A DNA stretch of 64,000 nt from Prevotella sp. (lineage in GTDB: Bacteria > Bacteroidota > Bacteroidia > Bacteroidales > Bacteroidaceae): NCBI GenBank assembly GCA_017623155.1, contig JAGAPR010000001.1, positions 248,001 to 312,000 on the forward strand, written 5' to 3'. Below are positions 19,588 through 27,050 of the stretch, piece after piece. The notes under the pieces were generated by a model. The model ran no database searches, was not told the origin of the DNA, and was given only the letters and a program-made list of their open reading frames with translations. The first letter of the stretch is position 1; the number at the start of each line of letters is the position of its first letter. A program made the position numbers and the translations under genes.

Positions 19588-20622
19588 TCATATCAGTTGC
19601 GGGAGGAAAGACGATATTATCAGCACGATAATGCCGGTGACAAGCACGACGATTGTCTTCGGCGAGCAGCCTTTCCACTCTTTGAGGATGATGCCCCACA
19701 CGTTGGAGAATACCACGTTGAGCGCCATGAGGATGCAGAACGATAGTGTCATCAGTGTGGGCGACTCGGTGAGGAAGCCTTTGCCGAGTGACAGCCCGAA
19801 GAACTGGCTGTACCACAGAGCACCTGCCAAGGCGCAGAAAATCACGTTGTTCAGCCATACGTTACCTTTTTTATAATCGCCCCACGTACCGTTCTTGCTG
19901 TTCTGATAGAAGCAGTAGACGGCGTTTGTGGCAAATCCGCCGAGTGTTACGAGGAATGTGGCCGGCAATGTCTTATACATATCCGGTGTGAGATCGCCGA
20001 AGTTGATGCCTTTTCCAAATTCAAGGCCCACGTTGAAGCATCCGCTCATGAAGCCGGCGAGCAATGCTATGGCAAGTCCTTTCGGGAAGTTGAAGTCCTT
20101 AACGGCGGCTTTTTTCTCTTCCTCAGACAGCGAAGCGGCTTTCATCGAGCCTGCAACACCGATGATTGCGATACCGAGCAACGTCACAACCACGCCGAGA
20201 ATGACAGCGAATGTGAGCGATTCGAGTGCGTTAAGTTCGGGGAAGAAGATGTTGAGCAGTACCGGACCCATTATTGTTCCGAGGCCGGCGCATGTTCCGA
20301 GGGCGATAGACTGTCCGAGAGCGACGCCGAGATAGCGCATCGAAAGACCGAAAGTGAGTCCACCTACGCCCCATAGCACGCCGAAGAGTATGGTCATCCA
20401 GATGTTAAAAGAGCTCACCGTTCCAAACAGTTCACAGAAACTGTGTCCTTCGGGGACGGCAAGCATTGCACCGAGAAACGGCAGAATGAGCCATGCGAAC
20501 ACGCCCTGCACAATCCAGTAGCTTTCCCAGCTCCAATCCTTAATCTTGTTTATCGGCACGTAGCAGCTCGACTGACAGAATGCGCCGATGGCAATTATGA
20601 GTAATCCTATTATTATTTCCAT
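19588..20622 (-). CDS. rhaT: L-rhamnose/H+ symporter
   Basis: RhaT brings L-rhamnose across the inner membrane with H+. The 344-residue protein has ten hydrophobic segments. Its start, MEIIIGLLIIAIGAFCQSSC followed by YVPINKIKDWSWESYW, and GALWYSQFFGLSLGKGFL are characteristic of the RhaT family in the DMT superfamily. It is the third gene of rhaB-rhaA-rhaT and is separated from rhaA by 278 bases that contain a large inverted repeat. Periplasmic rhamnose release and outer-membrane uptake genes are not in this window. Confidence 0.96.
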   Translation of the reverse strand: MEIIIGLLIIAIGAFCQSSCYVPINKIKDWSWESYWIVQGVFAWLILPFLGAMLAVPEGHSFCELFGTVSSFNIWMTILFGVLWGVGGLTFGLSMRYLGVALGQSIALGTCAGLGTIMGPVLLNIFFPELNALESLTFAVILGVVVTLLGIAIIGVAGSMKAASLSEEEKKAAVKDFNFPKGLAIALLAGFMSGCFNVGLEFGKGINFGDLTPDMYKTLPATFLVTLGGFATNAVYCFYQNSKNGTWGDYKKGNVWLNNVIFCALAGALWYSQFFGLSLGKGFLTESPTLMTLSFCILMALNVVFSNVWGIILKEWKGCSPKTIVVLVTGIIVLIISSFLPQLI

Positions 20623-20660
20623 TTTTTTTGAGGAGTTATCGCGGGCGGAGCCCGCTAAGG

Positions 20661-20879
20661 AGTTAAAGGAGTTATCGCTCTCTGCGGTCGTTCGGGAGTT
20701 AAAGCCAATAGCAAACGTAAAGGCTTCAAATGCGAACGAGCGTACGGGCGTCGATAAATCGGTTTGCTCCTTGATTAATTAATTAGGAGTAAAAAGAATT
20801 AAAGGAGTTATGGTTCCCTTTATGTCTGCTATTGTCTTTAACTTCTTAGCGACTGCAGGGAGCGATAACTCCTCTAACT
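20661..20879. repeat. Large inverted repeat between rhaA and rhaT
   Basis: Arms of about 62 bp (20661-20722 and 20818-20879) are inverted copies. The outer 30 bases match at 27 positions, and the inner part, around GTTAAAGCCAATAGCAAACG versus GTTAAAGACAATAGCAGACA, is a little weaker. The 95-base centre also holds AATTAAAGGAGTTA. GGAGTTA-type motifs recur inside the arms. In the rhaA-rhaT transcript this would form a long hairpin. It may be a small non-autonomous mobile element or a control of rhaT expression. Confidence 0.85.
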
Positions 20880-20900
20880 CATTTGCTCCGGAGAAAAGAA

Positions 20901-22157
20901 TTATGCTCTCTTAGAAGTCACGTCAGCCTCGTATTTCTCCACGGCAGTGATGAACTCTTCGCCTACGGGCACGTTGTTGCGTACGCAGAACTCGTCGTAA
21001 ACGGCGTTCCAAGGCAGGTTCTTGCACTCTTCGAGCAGTGCCAGACGCTGGAACTTCTTGTCGTCAAGCTCATACTTGCGCAGTGTTGCGATAGGCTCGA
21101 GTAGGGCGCGGAGCATGCATTTCTGTGCGGCACGGCTACCGATGACGTAAGCACCGATACGGTTGAGCGTGCCGTCGAAGTAGTCGAGACCGTAGTGAAC
21201 GCGGTCGAGAGCGCCGGCGCGAACGATTTCGCTGAACAAATCCTGTGTCGGGTCGTCCATGATGGTAACGTGGTCTGAGTCCCAACGTATCGGGCGGGAA
21301 ACGTGCAACATCAGCTCGGGAACGAACAGCAACATTGCAGAAACCTTGTCGGCAACGCTTTCCGTCGGGTGGAAGTGACCGGTGTCGAGAGTTATCATCA
21401 TGTTGTTCTTGGCTGCGTATGATGTGTAGAAGTCGTTTGATCCGACGGTGTAGCTTTCCAGACCGATACCGAATACCTTAGACTCCACGCAGTCTTTCAT
21501 GTTGTCATACTTCTGAGCGAAGATCTGATCGAGCGAGTCCTTCAGCAGTTCGCGATACATCAGGCGGTTTACAGTGAGGTCCTTGCTTCCGTCATGCACC
21601 CATGTGTTCATGATACAGGGGTCGCCCTGAGCCTTACCGATGGCCTCTGAGATGGCGCGGCAGCGCTTTGAGTGCTCGATCCAGAAGTCGCGGATGCCCT
21701 TGTCGGGGTTGGCGAGGCTGAGGTCGCCGCTCTTCGGGTGAGAGAATGATGTAGAGTTGAAGTCGAGCAGGGTGTTGTTCTCCTTACCCCAGTCGATCCA
21801 GCTCTGGAAGTGAGTTACGTCGCACTGGTCGCGGTCAACGTATTTGCCGCCGAAGTCGCCGTAAATCTCATGCAGGTTCAGACGGTGTGTACCGGGGATG
21901 AGACTCTTTGCGTAGAGGATGTCTGCGCGCAATTCATCAATGTTGCGTGCTTTTCCGGGATAGTTTCCGTTTACTTGGATACCGCCGGTGAGGCTTCCGC
22001 CCTGATTTTCAAAACCTGCCACGTCGTCAGCCTGCCAGCAGTGCATGCTGAGGTGGAAGTTTTGCATTTGCTCCAATACCTTTTCTGTGTCAACTCCGAT
22101 GGCAGCGTAGCGCTCTTTGGCCACTTCGTATGCCTTTTTTACCAATTCTTCTTTCAT
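20901..22157 (-). CDS. rhaA: L-rhamnose isomerase
   Basis: RhaA converts L-rhamnose to L-rhamnulose using Mn2+ or another divalent metal in a TIM barrel. The 418 residues match the family length. Motifs are FHLSMHCWQADDVAGFE near the N-terminus, YGDFGGKYVDRDQ, WVHDGSKDLTVNRL, LDTGHFHPTESVADK and RWDSDHVTIMDD, which hold the metal-binding His, Asp and Glu residues. It lies between rhaB (65 bases upstream) and rhaT. Confidence 0.97.
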   Translation of the reverse strand: MKEELVKKAYEVAKERYAAIGVDTEKVLEQMQNFHLSMHCWQADDVAGFENQGGSLTGGIQVNGNYPGKARNIDELRADILYAKSLIPGTHRLNLHEIYGDFGGKYVDRDQCDVTHFQSWIDWGKENNTLLDFNSTSFSHPKSGDLSLANPDKGIRDFWIEHSKRCRAISEAIGKAQGDPCIMNTWVHDGSKDLTVNRLMYRELLKDSLDQIFAQKYDNMKDCVESKVFGIGLESYTVGSNDFYTSYAAKNNMMITLDTGHFHPTESVADKVSAMLLFVPELMLHVSRPIRWDSDHVTIMDDPTQDLFSEIVRAGALDRVHYGLDYFDGTLNRIGAYVIGSRAAQKCMLRALLEPIATLRKYELDDKKFQRLALLEECKNLPWNAVYDEFCVRNNVPVGEEFITAVEKYEADVTSKRA

Positions 22158-22222
22158 TTTGTCTTAGGTTTTATTCTTGTTAAAATTGTTTGTTTTTTCT
22201 TTTTTTGGGGGCGAGAGTCCGG

Positions 22223-23707
22223 TTATCCGGCCTTGTCTACAATCTCGAGAAATTTCTCGTAGGCCTTGTCCCAAATCTCTTTATCTTTCGGTTCAAAGCG
22301 TTTCAGCTCGAGACTGTTTGCGATGATGCGGCGCATGTGCCATATATCGCTCACATCGCCCGATGCTTTGGCTTGCAGCATAATGTTGCCTATGGCCGTG
22401 CCTTCCTGCGGACCTGCGAGAACTTCCACGCCGAGCGAGTCGGATGTAAACTGGTTCAGATAGTTGTTCAGGCTGCCGCCGCCGATTATGTGGAGTACCT
22501 CTATCGGGAAAGAAGCCATCTCTTTGAGGTAGCCGAACACCTGACGGTAGCGCAGTGCAAGCGACTCGAATATGCAACGGCAAATCTGGGCGTATCCTTC
22601 CGGTACGTGTTGTCCTGTTTTGCGGCAGTATTCCTGTATTGCGTCTACCATCGATGCGGGGTTGGCAAACATCGCATCGTCGGGATTGATGATGCTTTGG
22701 AATGCCGGTTGCTTCATGGCCTCGGCCTGCAGCTCGGCGTGCGATTTCGGTGCGTCAGTCCATTCCTTGCGGCAACGCTCGTATAGCCACATGCCGCAGA
22801 TGTTTTTCAGGAAGCGTGTTGTTCCTTCTATGCCGCCCTCGTTGGTGAAGTTGCGCTCGTAGCTCAGGTCGTCGATGATGGCGTCTTTGGTCTCAATGCC
22901 CATGAGGCTCCATGTGCCGCTGCTCAAGTATGCGAATTTTTCGTCTTTTGCCGGCACGGCTGCCACGGCACTTCCCGTATCGTGTCCTGCCACGGCAATT
23001 ACGGGCAGAGCTCCGAGTCCGGTCATTTTCTGCACCTCTTCCGTCAGGTTGCCTATCTTCACGGCGGGATTAATCATCTCGCCGAAGTGATTTTGCGTGA
23101 GTCCGATGCTCTCGAGGAGTTTCGGGTCGAGTTGCTTGGTCTTCGGGTCGAGCATCTGGCTTGTTGAGGCGATAGTATATTCGCATACCATCTTACCCGT
23201 GAGCATATAACTCAGAGCGTCGGGCACGAATAAAATCTTCTCTGCTCCGGCCAGTGCGGAGTCGTTGTTCTTGCGCATGGCGTGCAGTTGGAAGAGCGAA
23301 TTGAAGTTCATAAATTGTATGCCGGTGATGCTGTAAACAGTCTTTTTGTCAACAGCCGTCTCGAAGTAGTCTTCCATCATGCCGAAAGTATGCGGGTCGC
23401 GGTATGCCAGCGGGTTGCGCAGCAACGCTCCGTCTTTGCCTACGCAAACGAAATCCACGCCCCATGTGTCGATACCAATCGAGCATATCGGTATCTGTCG
23501 TTGTGCGGCAAGTTTCAACCCTTTGATTATTTCGTTGTACAGAGCGTATATATCCCAATAGAAATGTCCGCCTGTCTCAATCAGGTTATTGTCAAATCGT
23601 GTGAGCTCTTCGAGTGTTATGTGCTCGTCTCCAAGTGTACCGATGATTGTTCTGCCGCTTGTTGCTCCCAAGTCGACAGCGAAAAAATACTTTTTGTTAT
23701 TTTCCAT
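22223..23707 (-). CDS. rhaB: Rhamnulokinase
   Basis: RhaB phosphorylates L-rhamnulose at C1 with ATP. The 494-residue protein is a FGGY-family sugar kinase: AVDLGATSGRTIIG (first phosphate loop), IGIDTWGVDFVCVGKDG, VAGHDTGSAVAAVPA, SSGTWSLMGIE and HIIGGGSLNNYLNQFT (adenosine site). It is the first gene of the minus-strand rha transcript, with TATCTTTG 45 bases upstream. Confidence 0.97.
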   Translation of the reverse strand: MENNKKYFFAVDLGATSGRTIIGTLGDEHITLEELTRFDNNLIETGGHFYWDIYALYNEIIKGLKLAAQRQIPICSIGIDTWGVDFVCVGKDGALLRNPLAYRDPHTFGMMEDYFETAVDKKTVYSITGIQFMNFNSLFQLHAMRKNNDSALAGAEKILFVPDALSYMLTGKMVCEYTIASTSQMLDPKTKQLDPKLLESIGLTQNHFGEMINPAVKIGNLTEEVQKMTGLGALPVIAVAGHDTGSAVAAVPAKDEKFAYLSSGTWSLMGIETKDAIIDDLSYERNFTNEGGIEGTTRFLKNICGMWLYERCRKEWTDAPKSHAELQAEAMKQPAFQSIINPDDAMFANPASMVDAIQEYCRKTGQHVPEGYAQICRCIFESLALRYRQVFGYLKEMASFPIEVLHIIGGGSLNNYLNQFTSDSLGVEVLAGPQEGTAIGNIMLQAKASGDVSDIWHMRRIIANSLELKRFEPKDKEIWDKAYEKFLEIVDKAG

Positions 23708-23751
23708 TATAAATTGTTGTTAGCAGTAGTTTTTTATTATGCTTTCACTTG

Positions 23752-23759
23752 CAAAGATA
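23752..23759 (-). promoter_or_regulatory. Probable -7 element of the rhaBAT transcript
   Basis: TATCTTTG on the minus strand fits TAnnTTTG. The -33 region has no TTTG, as often seen in promoters that need an activator; that would suit control by a rhamnose-responsive AraC-type protein, but no operator was identified. Confidence 0.6.
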
Positions 23760-23925
23760 AAAATAAATATTGATATTAAGAAAAATATGTTGATGTATTT
23801 CCTGTGTCTGATGTTAAGAATTGAAAATTAATCGTGTCTTTGAGTATTGGCTGTCGGTTTAATCTGTAATTCGGTAGAAATATGATTACAGAAACAAGTA
23901 AAAAAAACGGTCATACCATGCAATA

Positions 23926-24022
23926 TGAAATGTTACACGGCCGTAGTAACGATGTTATGTAAACGTTGTGACAATGTTACGTGGCCGTAGTAACGATGTT
24001 ACGTGGACCAAGTAACATTTCA
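23926..24022. repeat. Four-unit palindromic array, type B, copy 1
   Basis: Four 19-bp units start at 23932, 23954, 23976 and 23998: GTTACACGGCCGTAGTAAC, GTTATGTAAACGTTGTGAC, GTTACGTGGCCGTAGTAAC and GTTACGTGGACCAAGTAAC. Spacers of 3 bp (gat, aat, gat) give an exact 22-bp period. The whole is bounded by TGAAAT and ATTTCA, which makes 11-bp terminal inverted repeats TGAAATGTTAC/GTAACATTTCA. It begins 12 bases after the rsgA stop codon. Confidence 0.95.
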
Positions 24023-24034
24023 AAAAACATACAT

Positions 24035-24967
24035 TCAGAACGCTTCCCGATATTTTTTTTCGTCTTTGTCATCGAGCATGCTCAAGTAAGAGCGGTATCT
24101 GCTTTCGGCGATGTAGTGGTCTTTCACGGCACGTTTCACGGCACATCCCGGTTCATGACGGTGGGTGCAGTCGCTGAAACGGCAGTCGTGCGAGAATTGG
24201 AATATCTCTTTGAAATAGCTTGTCAGTTCTTCCGGCTCGATGTCAAACGTGCCGAAACCTTTTATGCCCGGGGTGTCTACGATGTATCCGCCGCCCGGCA
24301 GTTCAATCATTTCGCTGAAAGTTGTTGTATGCATGCCCGTGTTGTGTGCGTCGCTGATTTCCGATGTGCGCAGGTTTACTCCCGGCAGGATGCTGTTTAT
24401 CAGTGTCGACTTGCCCACGCCACTGTTTCCGCTGAGCGCGGTAATCTTGTCTTTGAGCAAATGGCGCAACTCATCTATGCCATTTCCTGTTACGGCCGAT
24501 ACCGTGCGACATTCATATCCGATGTTTTCGTAGAGCGTGATCATCATCTCCTGATAGTGTGCTTCGTCGTCGGTGAGGATGTCGCTTTTATTAAAAATCA
24601 GTGTAACAGGTATACGGTAGGCCTCTGCCGAGGCAAGAAATCTGTCGATGAAAGTGGTGGATGTTTGCGGCTTGTTCACCGTTACCACAAGAAAGGCCAT
24701 GTCGACGTTGGCGGCAATGATGTGACTTTGCTTCGACAGGTTTGGCGATTTGCGTATTATATAGTTGCGACGGTCGTCGATTGCCGTGATGAATGCCGTG
24801 CCCTCGGAGTTTTCCACGATGCTGACCCTGTCGCCAACGGCCACGGGATTTGTGCTGCGAATGCCTTTCAACCGAAAGTTTCCCTTTATCTTGCTGTCTA
24901 CCATCCGCCCGTCGTCGGTCTTGACGGTGTACCAGCTGCCTGTGTTCTTGACTACTAAACCTTTCAT
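24035..24967 (-). CDS. rsgA: Ribosome small-subunit-dependent GTPase A
   Basis: RsgA is a late 30S ribosome assembly GTPase. The ATG at 24967 ([17 protein letters not shown]) was chosen because it begins the OB domain. The longer upstream frame adds 70 residues of unlikely composition that overlap the frr terminator. The 310-residue protein shows the circularly permuted GTPase order: NKSD (G4), [15 protein letters not shown] (G1), then [10 protein letters not shown] (G3). A C-terminal zinc knuckle follows with [14 protein letters not shown]. Its gene ends next to the type B array and follows frr on the same strand after a terminator. Confidence 0.96.
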   Translation of the reverse strand: MKGLVVKNTGSWYTVKTDDGRMVDSKIKGNFRLKGIRSTNPVAVGDRVSIVENSEGTAFITAIDDRRNYIIRKSPNLSKQSHIIAANVDMAFLVVTVNKPQTSTTFIDRFLASAEAYRIPVTLIFNKSDILTDDEAHYQEMMITLYENIGYECRTVSAVTGNGIDELRHLLKDKITALSGNSGVGKSTLINSILPGVNLRTSEISDAHNTGMHTTTFSEMIELPGGGYIVDTPGIKGFGTFDIEPEELTSYFKEIFQFSHDCRFSDCTHRHEPGCAVKRAVKDHYIAESRYRSYLSMLDDKDEKKYREAF

Positions 24968-25136
24968 CTGATTAAATGAAGAATGAAGAATGGAGAATGT
25001 ATTGTGACGCATTATTTTGTCATACGATGTATACAATACATTATTATTGAAACACGCTTTTTCCGTGAACATCATATTTTTTTTATTTCTTAAATATCGT
25101 TTTAGAATGGAGCAAAATGGTTTGGCTATATGTATA

Positions 25137-25198
25137 AACAAAAAAAATGAAGAACAGACAGCACAATGTTTTTGCATCCATTGCGCAGCCTGTTCTTC
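25137..25198 (-). terminator. Terminator of frr
   Basis: On the minus strand, arms of 20 bases (GAAGAACAGGCTGCGCAATG and its partner, 17 of 20 paired) close a 10-11-base loop and are followed by ATTTTTTTTG. It separates frr from rsgA. Confidence 0.85.
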
Positions 25199-25227
25199 AA
25201 TACTTATTCTTCGTTCTTCATTTAATT

Positions 25228-25788
25228 TTAAACCGTCATTATCTCTTTGTTCTTCTCTGCGAGCAGGTCATCAATTTTCTTTATGTACTTGTCGTGTATC
25301 TTTTGAAGTTCGCCTTCGGCGTCTTTCTCGAGGTCTTCCGACAAGCCGTCTTTGATGGCTTTCTTCAGTTTGTCTTTCACGTCGGCGCGTGTGTTGCGCA
25401 CTTGGACCTTGGAGCCCTCGCCGATTTTGCTGCATTGTTTCATCAGTTCCTTGCGGCGTTCCTCAGTGGGCTGGGGTATTCCGAGGCGGATAATCTCGCC
25501 GTTGTTTTCGGGGGTGATGCCCACATCGCTGTCCATGATGGCCTTTTCGATGTCTCTAATCATTTTTCTGTCCCACGGCTTGATGGCAATCGAGCGTGCA
25601 TCGGGGGTAGAAACGGTGGCAACCTGATTTAGGGGCACTTTGGAACCGTATGATTCCACTCTCACTCCGTCGAGTATAGCCACGTTGGCGCGGCCGGCGC
25701 GTACGCGCGACAATTGCTCGTCGAGATACATTACGGCCATCTCCATTTTCTCTTCGGCCGTGTTCAATGTTTCTTTTACGTCTATCAT
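25228..25788 (-). CDS. frr: Ribosome recycling factor
   Basis: RRF splits post-termination ribosomes together with EF-G. The 186 residues fit the family: two-domain layout with the long helices around [20 protein letters not shown] and [18 protein letters not shown], then [20 protein letters not shown] and [19 protein letters not shown]. Start and stop are clear. A consensus promoter lies 30-60 bases upstream and a strong terminator directly downstream, so it is probably a single-gene transcript. Confidence 0.98.
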   Translation of the reverse strand: MIDVKETLNTAEEKMEMAVMYLDEQLSRVRAGRANVAILDGVRVESYGSKVPLNQVATVSTPDARSIAIKPWDRKMIRDIEKAIMDSDVGITPENNGEIIRLGIPQPTEERRKELMKQCSKIGEGSKVQVRNTRADVKDKLKKAIKDGLSEDLEKDAEGELQKIHDKYIKKIDDLLAEKNKEIMTV

Positions 25789-25817
25789 AAATATTGTTTT
25801 ATTTGTTTTCTAAGTTA

Positions 25818-25849
25818 CAAATATAGTCAATAAAATTTATATTCACAAA
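25818..25849 (-). promoter_or_regulatory. Promoter of frr
   Basis: Minus-strand TTTG (25846-25849), 20 bases, then TATATTTG (25818-25825) matches the Bacteroidota consensus. Confidence 0.8.
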
Positions 25850-25900
25850 AAAAATGTGTTTTTTATGCGATGTGTCGGCTTATCACTCGATATTTTGTTA

Positions 25901-25908
25901 TATCTTTG
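25901..25908 (+). promoter_or_regulatory. Promoter -7 element of cysK
   Basis: TATCTTTG fits TAnnTTTG and lies 49 bases upstream of the chosen cysK start. A clear -33 TTTG is lacking. Its place rules out any cysK start upstream of about 25915. Confidence 0.65.
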
Positions 25909-25957
25909 TATTGGTAGACAGTTTATAGTCTATATTTATAATAAGGTAAAAACAAAT

Positions 25958-26932
25958 ATGAAAGGAAATTCCGATATGGAGAAAAAAATGAAAATGGCAA
26001 CACGTCTGACGGAACTTATAGGCAACACACCGTTGCTCCAAATGAACGCTTTTTCAAAGAAACACGGACTGTGCAATACGGTGATAGCGAAAATAGAATA
26101 TTTCAACCCGGGCGGAAGCGTGAAAGACCGTATCGCCTTGGCTATGATTGAAGATGCCGAGAGGCGCGGAACGTTGCGTCCCGGAGCTACGATAATAGAG
26201 CCTACGAGTGGAAATACCGGCGTGGGATTGGCCATGGTGGCAGCCGTGAAAGGCTATCGGCTTATACTTACCATGCCCGAAACGATGAGTGTGGAGCGTC
26301 GAAATCTCGTGAAAGCATTTGGGGCAGAGGTCGTTCTCACGGCCGGGAGTGAGGGAATGGCCGGTTCAATACGTGAAGCCGAGCGGTTGCGTGACAGAAT
26401 AGAGGGAGCCGTGATACTGCAACAGTTTGAGAACAAGGCCAACCCGGACAAGCATTATCATACCACCGCAGAAGAAATATGGACCGATACCGACGGTAAA
26501 GTGGATATATTCGTGGCCGGTGTGGGCACGGGCGGTACGATATCCGGAATAGGCAGGCGGCTGAAAGAGCATAAGCCGGGCGTGAAAATCATTGCCGTGG
26601 AACCGTCGGATTCAGCCGTGCTCAACGGTGGTGCTCCCGGGTCGCACAAAATTCAGGGTATCGGAGCCGGCTTCATTCCGGCTGCATACGATGCAAGTGT
26701 GGTGGATGAAATATTCGATGTGAATGGAGACGATGCCATAAAGACAAGTCGTGAACTTGCCGCTACCGAGGGCCTGCTTGTCGGAATATCTTCGGGAGCG
26801 GCTGTTTTTGCCGCAGCCGAGGTAGCAGCGCGACCGGAAAACGCGGGAAAAACCATCGTCGCGCTACTCCCCGATACCGGCGAGAGATATCTGTCTACCG
26901 TGTTATATGATTTTGACAGTTATCCGCTTTAA
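25958..26932 (+). CDS. cysK: Cysteine synthase A (O-acetylserine sulfhydrylase)
   Basis: CysK makes L-cysteine from O-acetylserine and sulfide with pyridoxal phosphate. The ATG at 25958 gives 324 residues; the frame is open further upstream but that part contains the promoter. Motifs are TELIGNTPLLQM, the PLP-binding Lys in NPGGSVKDRIA, the substrate loop PTSGNTGVGLAM, the phosphate-binding GVGTGGTISGIG and a C-terminal SSGAAVFAA. Some family members prefer other beta-substitution reactions, but the motif set is that of CysK/CysM. It is encoded divergently from frr. Confidence 0.95.
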   Translation: MKGNSDMEKKMKMATRLTELIGNTPLLQMNAFSKKHGLCNTVIAKIEYFNPGGSVKDRIALAMIEDAERRGTLRPGATIIEPTSGNTGVGLAMVAAVKGYRLILTMPETMSVERRNLVKAFGAEVVLTAGSEGMAGSIREAERLRDRIEGAVILQQFENKANPDKHYHTTAEEIWTDTDGKVDIFVAGVGTGGTISGIGRRLKEHKPGVKIIAVEPSDSAVLNGGAPGSHKIQGIGAGFIPAAYDASVVDEIFDVNGDDAIKTSRELAATEGLLVGISSGAAVFAAAEVAARPENAGKTIVALLPDTGERYLSTVLYDFDSYPL

Positions 26933-26985
26933 ATGGTGTATGTTAGTATTGTGACGGCATGGCAGTTAAAATAAATGACTATTTA

Positions 26986-27017
26986 TTTGGCTTTTTAATC
27001 ATTTTTTATTAGTTTTG
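26986..27017 (+). promoter_or_regulatory. Promoter of the tandem sensor-kinase genes
   Basis: TTTG (26986-26989), 20 bases, TAGTTTTG (27010-27017) matches the consensus exactly. It lies 33 bases upstream of the ATG at 27051. Confidence 0.8.
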
Positions 27018-27050
27018 TTGCCAATATGTAAAAATAACGATATAATTTTA

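Larger units (their letters stand above)
23708..24034. other. Intergenic region rhaB-rsgA
   Basis: This gap of 327 bases holds the rhaB promoter at its left end and the four-unit type B array (23926-24022) at its right end, directly after the rsgA stop codon. No reading frame or terminator was seen. Confidence 0.8.

Noticed and set aside
24968-25177. Longer start for rsgA adding 70 residues
   Set aside because: The extra part overlaps the frr terminator and has the composition of untranslated sequence; the OB domain starts at 24967.
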